In this document: positions 47,447-58,692 of the stretch, in pieces
Position numbering within the stretch: the first letter of the stretch is position 1
How the letters are laid out: each line of letters starts with the position of its first letter
Source of the DNA: Cryptomeria japonica
Taxonomy: Eukaryota > Streptophyta > Pinopsida > Cupressales > Cupressaceae
Direction of reading: 5' to 3'
Assembly (NCBI RefSeq): GCF_030272615.1
Contig: NC_081408.1
Span: 609,058,173 to 609,122,172 of the forward strand
Length of the DNA: 64,000 bases
Notes under the pieces: model-generated
Database searches by the model: none
What the model saw: the letters and a program-made list of their open reading frames with translations, nothing else
Told to the model about the DNA's origin: nothing
Program-made: the position numbers and the translations under genes

Positions 47447-49213
47447 CTAAAGTGGGTTTGTCTCGCTGGCCCAGTCAATGAGTTCAGGATGGACAAGATG
47501 TAGCTCATGTGAAGTGGGAGGGGTTACGGGGGTGATGGTATTGATGTAAGCGTCTAAGAAGATATCTTTCTCATATTCATAAGGCATTTCATGGAATTCC
47601 TCTTCGTCAGCACTTTCGATATCCGAAGAAGGACTAGAAGGGGCACCGGCGATAGTAATCTTAGGCACCGGGGTGTACCCCAAGCCTCTGTTGTATCTAT
47701 AGGAGATAGGATTTATGAGTGTTTTTCTTCCTTTCTCCTCTGGTCCCAGGCCGTGTCCTTTGTAACCCATTTTTTCAACTATGGCAGATACTTTTGGGTA
47801 CATTTCTTTGGATATTCTTGTTGGATCTTCATCTTCTTCCCGGTACAGCCATGAAGAGATATCTGCTTTGAGGCACTCATTATCAAGTGGGCCCCATTGC
47901 TGGAAGGTGGTGTTTTGGTATTGCATGACTGGTTTTGGGTCCTTTTTTATCTCTTTTGGTTTGCCAAATGACTTAAGAGAGGGAGGGAGGTTGCCTATTA
48001 ATAAGACATCCTCTAATTTGTATTCTCCACAGCCATTGTCCAAGAAAATGATTTGATTATCTGGTTGGGATGATGTGGAGGCAACATTTGATGTGTCAGA
48101 TGGAGACGTTGGCGAGGGTCTATTTAGTGGGCAATTATACGGATGCTTCCCCTCTAATAGTTTGCAATATTGAAAAGGTTGGGGGTTACCTTTGATAGTG
48201 ATCTCTCTTTCGTTATAGGGGAATTTGATGCATTGGTGATAGGTGGAGGGTATGGCCTGCAAGGAATGAATCCATGGCCTCCCGAGGAGAATGTTGTAGG
48301 GGAGGTCAAGATCTAGTACTTGGCAAGGGGTTTCAATTGTAATGGGGCCCACTTGAAGAGGTAAGGTGACCTCGCCCTTTGAAATTCTTTCTGCATCATC
48401 ATATGCCTTTATTGTGATCCTTCCTGATGTGTCTATCAGATCCTCAAAAAGTCCCAATTATTTTATTAATTTGTATGTGCACAGATTAAGCCTGGATCCA
48501 CCATCTATCAGGATACGTTTGACCTTGTGCTTGTGGATAAGAGCTTCGATGTGCAAAGGTTTGTTATGGTCTTCATCCACGGGAGCATCTTTGGAGTTAA
48601 ATACAATGTGTTGCTGGGCAACAAGGTTTCCAATGAGGGCTTGGAATTGGGTGGCGTTGATGTTATCAGGAATGCGTGATTGGAGAAGGGCTTGTTCCAA
48701 AATTTCTTTATGGACCGAGGAGGTCTTGAGAAGCTCCAAAATGGAGATCTGCGTGGGTGTCTTCCCAAGTTGATCAAGGAGGTCATATCGGCGGGTGGAA
48801 GACATGGGTGGGGGGTTTGGTGGGGGAGGAACTCCTTGGATGGTGACTCTTCCTCGGTGTGTAGTTGCATTGCAGTCATTCTAGAAATGGGAGGTGGAAG
48901 GCGTGGCGCCTTGAATGACTATCCGAGCAGGATTTGGTTTGCTTTGGGAAGAAGGATGATTAACTCCTTGGATGGTTATGACATTGACATTATTGTCTGC
49001 AGGTTCAATGTGACCTACCAAAAAATCAAAACTGGTTACGTGATTAGCATAGTCATAACCCATTGCGTTAGATGATGAGCCTTTTCCTTTATCATGCTTC
49101 GGGAAGGGTTCCTGGAACATTTTGAGTTTGTCATTGTTATTACTAGGTTTTGTATTTGCTATCTCCATCTCACCTCTATCAATGAGATCTTGTATGTAGA
49201 TCTTTAGTTTCAT
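47447..49213 (-). pseudogene. protease and linker of element D
   Basis: All segments lie in the gag frame. The protease carries ILIDGGSRLNLCTYKLIK (about 48475-48530), an in-frame stop at 48458, then GRITIKAYDDAERISKG and YNILLGRPWIHSLQAIPSTYH. The linker has CGEYKLEDVLLIGNLPPSLK, a G-patch-like stretch (VEKMGYKGHGLGPEEKG) and HPELIDWASE. The open stretch 48457-47447 is 336 aa. This is the clearest protease of the three Tat families. Confidence 0.85.
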
Positions 49214-51058
49214 ACACTTTCATGTATCATGTCCCTTGATACGATGGTTTTCACAATACTCATTTTCATTATACCATCTTGGTTTAGGTTGATTGGGGTC
49301 AAACGGGCGAGTGATTGAAAAAACCACTATACCTGCTTGGACAAGTTTTTGAAACACCACTTCAATAGGCTCAGCCAGAGGAGTGAAATCTCTTGGAGTC
49401 TTGTTATTCAATCGGGGTGGTCGTCCCTAGATTGAGACATTGTTGTGAGGTTTTTGGGATTGATTTTGGTTGTTGAATTGATGATTGTTGGTGGTGGATT
49501 TTGGGGGAGCGGCCACAATTTGGACCCGCTTTGCATCAGTTATACCATCATTGACCACATTTTTGTTTTTTGACCAAATTTTTGGCTTGTCATTATAATA
49601 AGAGGAAGAACTTTGGGTCGACTTTTGATAATGTTTCAAGGTTCCTTCTTCCAACAAGACACGTTCGAGGGTGAGGCCCTTATCAGTCAATTTTTGGAAG
49701 GATTTGATGCATTAGGATATTAAAGGTCTTGAAAGTTCAGGCACCAAGTTCTTTTAGAATAGCTCAATTTGATGTTGTTCTGACATGTCCCACTGGAATT
49801 TCTTGATAAGATGTCACCATCTTTGTAGGAAATTGGCGAAGGTTTCTTCGGGCCTTTGTTTTGCATTACATAGGTCCATCATAGAAACATCATTACCCAT
49901 GTTGTATGCATAGTGGGCCACAAATTTTTTTGCCAAGTCTGGAAAAGAGACAATGGAATCTCGTGGTAAAGATGAGAACCATGCCAAGGCATCTCCCGTG
50001 AGACTCTTGGGAAAGAGTTTGCGAAGATAAAGGTCACTATAGGAGACTTCCTGGCATAAGATGTGGAATTCTCGAACATGATCGTGGGGGTCTCCTTTGC
50101 CTTCATACTTGGTGAATTTAGGAATCTCAAATCTCGGGGGATATGGTGCAACTGATATAGACGGATCATAAGGACAAGGCAAAAACTATTCGAATGAGTA
50201 AGTTTTCTTTTTATTAGTCCTTTGTTTCATGTCCTTGATGATATTCTTCATGTCTTGAATTTCCTTGATGAAGTCTTGTTGTGGACTTTGATATTGATGA
50301 ATTGTATTTGCCCCAAGAATTGGATGAACCAAAGAAGGTGCACCACCACCAATATATTGATATGATGAGGAGGTGGGAACGTGGGATGTGATGATCAATG
50401 TCGCTGGGATTTGAGGGACAGTTGGTTGCGGTCCGCCAGCTATTGTGATGGGATTGAATACGGCTCGGATAAAATTTGCGACATTGTTGGGAGGAAGGGA
50501 AGTTTGTGGAATATAAATTTGTGGTTGAATAGAAGGAGGTGGTATAGAAGTTTGTTGGAGAATAGATGAGATCGGATTTGATAGTGGTATGGATGGTAAG
50601 GAGGAAGAAGGTGGGATGGAGACCAGGGTGGGAGGTACCGCGGGTGACATTGATTGATCCTGGATGATTGATGGTGCTCCAATTGATTGAGTTTGAATAG
50701 TAGGTGCAACACTTTGTGTGGGAGCAAGGTCTCCTTGTGGTTGTTGGGTGAGAGCGGATCTATTAAATTTAGGCGGAAGTTGAGCTCCATGTTCAAGGAG
50801 AGTTTTTAGAAGTGCAGTAGGATTGTGTTTAATAAACTTTTCCATCATCTCTTGGTTATAAGAATCCGCTAGGAAAGTTTGCACTTCCAGACAAAGTTCA
50901 TCTTGGTTAACCATGTCAAGATTTTGACGTTGATCTTGATCGGTAGGTTGCCCACTTTTTGTGTGATCTTGCGTGGGATCTTCATATAGGACACCAATGT
51001 CTGGCATGCCATATTGTTGTTCAACCATATTTTTCTTTTGGGATCGAGTTGCAACCAT
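49214..51058 (-). pseudogene. gag of element D
   Basis: One frame from ATG 51058 carries the 290-aa N-terminal part (Gln/Pro/Ser-rich, 51058-50186), then after a stop the capsid domain at 50182-49814 (CPYDPSISVAPYP, DPHDHVREFHILCQE, LYLRKLFPKSLTGDALAWFS, ETFANFLQRW), then 49690-49427, and the knuckle YCENHRIKGHDTMKC near 49215-49265 (CX2HX4HX4C). At least four in-frame stops interrupt it. Confidence 0.85.
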
Positions 51059-51552
51059 ACACGATATTTGTGATGAAAAGACTTAGGAAAAATGTGATGA
51101 AAAGAATTAAGAAATTTGTGATGAAATGATTTGAGAAATTTGTGATGAAAAGATTTAAGAAAATTGAGGATGAAAGGACTCAGGAAATTTGTGATGAAAG
51201 GATTTGAGAAATTTGTGATGAAAGGATTTAAGAAAATTGAGGATGAGAGGATTTGAGAAATTTGTGATGAAAGGATTGAAGAAAATTGAGGATGAAAGGA
51301 TTCAAGAATTTTGTGATGAAAGTATTTGAGAAATTTGTGATGAAAGGATTTAAGAAAATTGAGGATGAAAGGATTTAAGAAATTTGAGGATGATTGATGA
51401 AGAAGGTATAGTAGTGATGGTTTAGAAGAAACTTGATAACTAGGTTGTCTTTGACATGAATATGACTTAATGGAGGATCGATTTGAATTGCAGGTTGTAT
51501 GAAGGGATATGACCACCCTGATTTGGATGATAATAGGTGTTTTAAAGGACAA
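50869..51552 (-). CDS. repeat-encoded ORF upstream of and overlapping gag of D (227 aa)
   Basis: This frame differs from gag and overlaps its first 190 bases. Its middle is a 24-bp tandem repeat (about 51064-51400) read as 8-residue units such as NFLKSFHHKF and SSQISQILS. No domain is recognised, and it may only reflect the repeat staying open in this frame. Confidence 0.25.
   Translation of the reverse strand: MSFKTPIIIQIRVVISLHTTCNSNRSSIKSYSCQRQPSYQVSSKPSLLYLLHQSSSNFLNPFILNFLKSFHHKFLKYFHHKILESFHPQFSSILSSQISQILSSSIFLNPFITNFSNPFITNFLSPFILNFLKSFHHKFLKSFHHKFLNSFHHIFPKSFHHKYRVWLQLDPKRKIWLNNNMACQTLVSYMKIPRKITQKVGNLPIKINVKILTWLTKMNFVWKCKLS
51064..51400 (-). repeat. 24-bp tandem repeat before gag of D
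   Basis: About 14 units on + of GAAATTTGTGATGAAAGGATT type alternating with AAGAAAATTGAGGATGAAAG. It ends a few bases from the gag start codon. Confidence 0.85.
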
Positions 51553-53909
51553 ACTTGAATGTTGACGTAGAGGATAAACTCTTAGCTTCTCTCTTGGGCT
51601 TATGAAAAATTGGACGGACAGAGTTTTGATGCAATTTTGGACTTTGTGTGGGTAATGACTTGGATAATTGTTTGTGTCTTGGTAAATGTTTTTGTAAAGT
51701 GTTTGGGGATAGTGATGTGTTTTTAGTCTACTCTTGGCAAGTATGTATCAAAGAAAGCAAACACAATGATCAAATGCATATTATATCAAAGACACTCATG
51801 CTCATATACAACATTCTTAAGGCTAGCAAGGACAATAGTCATTGAATCCTAATTGGTTTCCCATCTACGCTTACCCAAAGCGGAGACTTAGATGCTTGAC
51901 CCCAATGGCTCCCCTCCACGACACTCACTTCTCAGGGTAGCCAAACATCAATTCCCATGAAAACTCCTCATGGTGAACTTTGTGTCTCTACTAAGGGCCG
52001 TAAGAATATGAGCCGCTTCAGAGGTCCGACCTCCTGCACCAATGACTAGAAGGTTTTTGGCCACTATGAACAAGGTGTTTAGTAAGTCTTCCCGTTAGGA
52101 GCTACCCTTCGAAGTTGCGCAAGCGCAATTGAGGCCTATAGCCCAACGAAGCACCAAGAACTTAGTAGTCATGCAAGCATGATTGAGATCTCTAGAATCC
52201 TACTAAGCACCAAATGTGAGAGTGAACTCTTATATAGCCCCAACCATTAACCCTTTCGTAGTCAATGGCCTATTTATTATAGTGAGTTGGGAACCCCAGG
52301 TTCGGGTGTACTCACTCGGGTCGTTCCCCTCTTACCTTCTCAAAGAGCAAGTTGGGAGGGCAGGCCCGCTAGAGGTAAACACACAATCAAACAAGAAAAG
52401 GTTGGAGGGTCTGGATTTCTGATCGTCTAGTAAGACGAGAGCATACTTTCCTACCTTTACGCTTTTCTTAAAGACACATAAGACAATGGTTCATTCCATT
52501 TTAATTAATATCTAGGTGCCTAATTTAAATAAATGCACAATATTTGGTTGAATCAGCCAGGCAACCTGCAAAACCACTTGATTAGTAGTTTGAAAAATGG
52601 AGTCTTCAAAAAGCGTCCTACAAAACAACTTGATTAGTAGTTTGGAAAAATAGTCTTCAACGAGCATCTTGCAAAAAACAACAAAATGACAAAAATATTA
52701 ATTTTTTTTTATTTTTTGGGAATGAATAGAAAAACATGAATAAAAACTTTTTTACTAATGACAAATGTGGATTTGAAGAAAGCTTTGATGGGTAAATGGG
52801 GTTTGACTAGGTTTTTGTCGCTTTCCAAGGGATAGGCAAGCGAAAAATGGGGATTTTGGAGGAGAGATGAATGAATGGGAAAATTTGTCCAAGAGGGACA
52901 AAGAAGCAAAAGTTGGAGATGGATAATATGAGAAAAATTTGGAGGTGATTGGATAAAAGGGGAAGGAGTTATGACAAACCCTAAAAATAGAGAAATATGA
53001 GATTTTGGGCTTCAAAAAGTGGATTTTTGGGATAAGGCCTCCAAGGAAGGAAATGTGGAAAATGGCAATGTGGAGAATCTGGTGAAGTTTGGAGGAAAAA
53101 GGAGTTGAGATAAAGAAGATATGGCGAAAAAATAGAAAAAATTAGCTTTAACAGAGACCCTAGATTTAACAGAGCAGAAACCTTAAATTTAATAGAATAA
53201 TAAAAAAAAAAATGTCAAAAGTTTGGATTTCTGATTGTCTAGATAGACGAGCATAATCTCCTACTTTCACACTTTCCTATGGTCAGACAGATTATATTTA
53301 AACAAAGCAGATAACAGGAAATTAAAAAAAAGAAAAAAGAATTGCAGACTACAGTTAGCACCTAAAAATTTTAGACAGATTAACAGAGCAAACAGTAGCA
53401 CTAAACAGATAGAAAAATGTCAAAGGTTCGGATTTCTAATTGTCTAAATAGACAAGAGCATACTCTCCTATTTTCACACTTTCCTGTGGTCAGAGCATAC
53501 AGTCGCACTAAACAGAATAGAAAAGTGAAAGGTCTAGATTTCTGATTGTCTATATAGACAAGAGCATACTCTCCTACTTTCACACAGATTATACTTAAAC
53601 AGATTAGATAACAGAGCAAACAATAGATCGGATAACAGGAATTCAAATTCCCACAAAACATTCGTGCTAATCGCAGAGCTATCGGGCTGAAACTGAAACA
53701 GAAATAGAAAAAGAATAGAAACAAAAATGAAACAGAAACAGAAAAGAAGCTGTTGCGCAGAAATACAGAGCCGCTATTCTGGAACCTGCAAAAAAGATTT
53801 TTTTTTTCTTCTGCAGTCGCGCTTTTCTGGAACCTGCATCTCACAACTCACAAAAACCTAAAAAAAAAATTAGTTCTTAGGGACGTGGGTCCCATCGGGC
53901 GTGCCAAAA
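51411..53909 (-). other. 5' leader of element D
   Basis: No gene is recognised. The block at about 51837-52035 is the reverse complement of the conserved leader block of A (60-290). A word near TGGATTTCTGATTGTCTA, followed by AGACGAGAGCATA and CTCCTACTTTCACAC, recurs at about 52408, 53220, 53425 and 53535. The leader ends at the primer region (53909-53890 on minus). Confidence 0.6.
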
Positions 53910-55034
53910 TGAAGAGGGGAAAATAGATTTGAAGGTCAAATGATCAAAACATAACGAAATAAACATGTAGAATGCTAAATATCATTAAAAGACCATTTCA
54001 CCTTGCTATTTTACCTTCTCCTTTGGATTGAGCTTGATGAAGTGAAGGCGCCCCTTGATAATGCTCCACTTGATGTGCTCCTTTGATTGCCGGATGTGGA
54101 TGGCTCTCCAATGTTGTGCACAAATGGAATGGATTTAAAAAATGATAAGGATGAGATGATCAAATTGCCAAGATGATTTCCTGGGCTTAAAAGGGCGGCA
54201 TAAACTTACTGGATTTCAAGCTGTTTTGAATGAAGGGATGGAGCCCTATTTTATAGGAAGAGGAGAGGAAAATGAATGGCTAGGATGAATTCGAGATGAA
54301 GGGCTAAGATTTACTTCTGAGCTCACACAAGGTCCAAGAGAGGGTGTGGAGACCAAGAAATATGCCTTAAAGGCATTTCGTATCTCCACACTCCACAAGA
54401 TGCATTGGAGGAATTAAAAATTCTCCAAAAAAGGATATCATGGGGATTGGAGGAATAAAAAGGAATTAAAAATTCCTTGGGAGAGGGGATGCCTAGAGGA
54501 ATGTGTGATTTCAAAAATCTTATATTCACCTAAGAAAAAGAGCATTTAAAGCTAGTGGTTGGATGAAAAAGACAAAGAGTTGATTTTGTGGCTAATCATG
54601 ATGATTAACCATTAACGACTCATTAGGAGAGGGATTAGGGAAAATGTTAGGTGGGATTAATATTTGTAGGAGAATTTGACTAGGAGAGAGAATGAGTGGA
54701 GGGAATAAAAAATTAGAAGAATAATGTTAAGTGAGTTTAGGGAGTTTCTAGAAGAATTTATTAGGTTAATGATGAATTAAAAAGATGATTCGTAGGAATC
54801 ATGTAGGTTAACTAATTAATTGAAATTAATTAGCTAAGATGAAGATTTGTGAGGATTTGATTTTTTAGAAGAATAAAGAAAGGGATTGATTTATTAAATA
54901 AATCAATCACATGCTATAGTGACAATATTAATTATATTTAATTAATATTGAGAGGAATTTGAATTAACATAATTAATTAATTAATTATGCGAGGAATTAA
55001 AAATAATTAAAATAATTATTTTTAAGTGTCTACA
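53910..55034 (-). repeat. D right LTR (5' LTR, 1125 bp)
   Basis: A perfect 13-bp inverted repeat, TTAAAAATAATTA (54997-55009) and TAATTATTTTTAA (55013-55025), lies just inside the LTR start on the minus strand. TATAAAATA is at 54255-54247. Confidence 0.95.
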
Positions 55035-55039
55035 ACAAC

Positions 55040-57077
55040 AAGAAAAATAAGTTGTAGTGCTTTGAACATACCATCTGATGTGGCCCCTCTAAAATGTTAA
55101 TTATTTTTAGCATTTCAAAAATCACTACAATGAGAAATTAGCTAACACCATATAGTTTAAGCCAATTTTTTTGCTAATTTTTAAACAAATAAATGATTTT
55201 TTACTAATTTTGACTTGGAGACATCCTAAAAACTAAAAATCGAGCATGCCCCCCCCTAATTTTTTTGAACTAATTAAAAAAATATTTTTTAAATACATCT
55301 AGAATAGAGTCTAGTTTCTAAAAGATGTAATTTGCTTCAAAATTCGATGAATGAGTGTAATACCCCCACCAGAGAACCCCAGAGTAATAACAACTAATAA
55401 CTCAAATACATAGAAAATATTTTAAAAAAAAGAAGGGAAACATAACATATCATTCATCTTTCAACTCAATACAACACTAGGTTAATAAATTACATAACAT
55501 AGATGAAATATGATAATGTTAAGCGAAAAACTTTATCACATCACATAATAAAACTCTAAGGGTTCCCTAACATCGCTACTAAGAAACACTAACTACCATT
55601 CATTAATCATATAACTCATCACATAAGATCTATTCTAAGTTCATTTTTAAGCACCAAATAAAAGATTCCCATGATAAACTTCATTAAAAATAAGAAAATA
55701 TATGTAATTCACATAAACCATTCACTTGCAAGACATCCACTGATACAATTACATCTGTTACAATATTTATATTACAATTCTTTCCACTTGAGATAATCTC
55801 AAATATCTTTTCAATTACAAATACAAATATGCAGTTACACATTCTTTTTCATCACTTTTGGTAGATCATCTCGCAACTGAAATATGAAGACACAGAAAAA
55901 CACATGGTAAAGATCCATCTAGCCACACACGAACAAGTCCACCAAAATATTCCCAATGGGTGAAAAAGAAACACCACCCAATCATGTGGAATCTGTAGGC
56001 CCACCCCTCATGCTAGGAGATAGACACAAGGCCCCAATCAATAAACAAGAAGGCTAGGGATAAATGAATTGAACATACTCACATCCAAGATACAGAAGAT
56101 ACCGACTCACATGATAAGAAAGTAAAGATAACAATCAAAAGACCATCCAAAGAGATATACAAAATTCATACTAAGGCTCCCAAAGAAAGGTATCTAACAA
56201 ATCCAAACCTTCAAAGAACTCCTAAAGGATTCCACATATAAATACTGACACAACAGGATACAAGAATAAATGAAGGGGAGAGTGTCATCGCATAGCCTCG
56301 AGACTCATGCATAACTGTACAATCCTTTCATTGGGACAAGGTATTGCATGATCAAGCCATCTCAACACCTCTACAGATATATAGGCTTGCCAACTCAGCA
56401 CCTCAATAAGTGGACAGGCCTTTCCAATCTCACCCTTTGCCTAAAAAATCACACGAGGCCATGAGTCAAGCACAATACATTATATTATTAGTGTGTAAAC
56501 CCAACCCAAAGTTTTATTAATGTTATTACTTATTACTCTACTCACCTGTGAGTTACCCTAGCAACCACCTAAAGCCCCGACTCCCATAGAGAGTCACTCC
56601 CCCTTAATGCACCTTGACATCCTATCCCTTATGACTCAATATAAATATCATTAAGCATATGATAACGGAATAGAATCATACATAATTCATATACAATGTG
56701 CATAAATAACACATTCTGTAAATGAGATGTCTAAACATAGACCAATCACATGGTCAAGTCCTAAAACTAAATCTTAATCTCAAAGCAACTAAGCAACTAA
56801 GCAACTATTCCTTTTCACAAGCCAAATCAAGAAAGGGCATATGCATGCCAATCCAATAAAAGTAAACCATATCAGACACATAATTCCAAAATTGACAAGA
56901 TAAATGGTCACCTAAGCCTCTTGTATTGACTTGAAAGTCAAATTAGGTCAAAACTAAAAACTGATCAAAACCTAGAAACTGTTGTGCGGATGGTCAACAG
57001 AGATGCGTAGGTGGCCAATATAGCTGCATAGGTGGTCAATAGAGTTGCGTAGGTAGCCAAGACATCTACACAGGTGG
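55040..57077. other. left part of element G or its flank, no gene seen
   Basis: AT-rich DNA with no clear coding region. A possible LTR edge, TGTAATACCCCC, is at 55356 but has no partner. A 27-28 bp degenerate repeat (GTAGGTGGTCAA family, about five units) lies at 56990-57125, on the C-terminal side of the integrase remnant. Confidence 0.4.
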
Positions 57078-57700
57078 TCAAGGCAACTGTGTAGGTGGCC
57101 TCTGTATTGTTTGCAGGTGGCCTCTATTTTGTCCCCTAACACCTAATTCAGTTGCTCCATCTATTCGTTGGTCTTGGGGTGGTATGAAATTAAATTCAAC
57201 TAAGCTACCAAGGCCTTCTGAAGGGATGTCCACAACACAAGTAAATACTGGATCTTGATCTGAAATGATCCTAGGAGGAATCTCATGCAATCTCACAATG
57301 TCCTTCATAAACATTTGTGCTATATAAGCCATTGTATAGGATAATCTCATAGGAGAAAGTGTGCCACTTTAGTCAATATATCCACAATGACCATAATGAC
57401 ATCATGTCTATGCGAAGAGATCAGTAGACCAACAATGAATCCATATCTATATAATATCCCATTTCCAATCTAGAACAATATTAGACTGCACAAGTCCTGT
57501 GGGATGTTGATGCTCCACTTTCATACTCTAACACTCCAGACATCTAGCCACAAAATCTACAATATCTTGCTTCATACTAGACTAATGATACAACTGTCTG
57601 AGATCCGCATGCATCTTCTTCACACTGAGGTGTGTAGAATAGGGTGCACGATGAGCCTCCATCATAATGAAAGTACCAAAACCCTCCTAAGTGAAACATA
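57078..57700 (-). pseudogene. integrase remnant of G
   Basis: The zinc region reads EAHRAPYSTHLSVKKMH, then CLEC, in broken frames (57690-57500). The core part has PPRIISDQDPVFT with the second catalytic Asp, and later DGATELG in place of the usual DGQTERV. The C-terminal region is replaced by a short tandem repeat. Confidence 0.65.
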
Positions 57701-57715
57701 AATACATCCAAGATC

Positions 57716-58690
57716 TCACAAAAGACCATCCGCCTCCAATGAATAACCCACATATCTACCCACTAAAGGTCGCTCTGACTCTACCTGTGCTTTCACTTCT
57801 TGATACCAAGGGTCTAAAGGAAGTGCTTTATGGATCTTACTATACAAATCAACTCCAAAGGTCAACACATATATCTCATGTCTCCTCCTACTCAAGGTAA
57901 CTGCTACCACATTCTCCTTTCCTTGAATATAAGGAAAGTTCAAAATCATACTCATATAGGAACTCCATCCATCGCCGTTGCCTAGCATTTATAATGAGTG
58001 AAGATATATTACAAACTATGATGGTCAGTGTATAACTCAAACCGATGACCCAAAAGAAAATGTTTCCAATGTATAAGAGTATAGATGGCCACTGCTAACT
58101 ACAAATCATGAGTAGGGTAATTTAGCTCATGATCCTTGAGTTTAGGAGACTCATAGACTATTACACATCTTTATTGCGCTTGAGCTGCCCCTATGCACTT
58201 CAAAAAAGCATCGATGCAAACCACAAAATCACCTGTTTGATCAAGAACAACCAAGATAGGAGCGCCGACCGAATGTTCTTTAAGAATTTGGAATGCTTTC
58301 TCACATTGCTTTGTCCATATGAAATTATTTCCTTTCCTCTGAAAATAAGTAATAGGATGAGCTATTTTTGAAAAATAATTTACAAAACGTCCATAATATC
58401 TAGCCAATCCCATTAAACTGTGAACCTCTGACACATTATTTGGTACTGTCCACTCCACAACAACCTGAATATTTGAGGGATCCACTACAATACCCTCACC
58501 TAAGATAACATGACCCAAATACTTCACTTATATTTCAAGGAAAAACACACACTTAGCCAAATTTCCATACAAGTGATTATGATGAAGACAAAGAAATACC
58601 TGATGCAAGTGCTCTTCATGTTCCTCCATCATCCTTGAATAGATCAAAATATCACCAAAAAGCAATAGAACAAACTAGACAAGGTACTTA
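57716..58690 (-). pseudogene. RT C-terminal part and RNase H of G
   Basis: The segment starts at the insertion joint with HKYLV, a stop, then FVLLLFGDILIYS; the catalytic DD pair is Gly-Asp here (GGT at 58656-58654). It continues VKYLGHVILGEGIVVDP, NFIWTKQCEKAFQILK, then RNase H sequence ending in FPYIQGKENVV, close to the usual IQGKENVVADALSRR box. Confidence 0.75.
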
Positions 58691-58692
58691 TG

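Larger units (their letters stand above)
43814..55034 (-). mobile_element. Element D: Tat-type Ty3/gypsy, non-autonomous (11.2 kb)
   Basis: LTRs at 43814-44938 and 53910-55034, both 1125 bp and about 98% alike by eye, with mostly transitions between them. The target duplication is GCAAC (43809-43813) against ACAAC (55035-55039), one mismatch. Reading leftwards: 5' LTR, primer region TTTTGGCACGCCCGATGGGA, long leader, gag, protease, linker, the first part of RT, a 14-copy repeat array, PPT, 3' LTR. RT ends soon after the ICTNF box, and no RNase H or integrase follows, so it depended on another element. Gag and protease motifs match A and C. Confidence 0.95.

Noticed and set aside
55356-55400. 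TGTAATACCCCC as the LTR start of element G
   Set aside because: The word is typical of some gypsy LTRs, but no matching end, PPT or second copy was found in the window.
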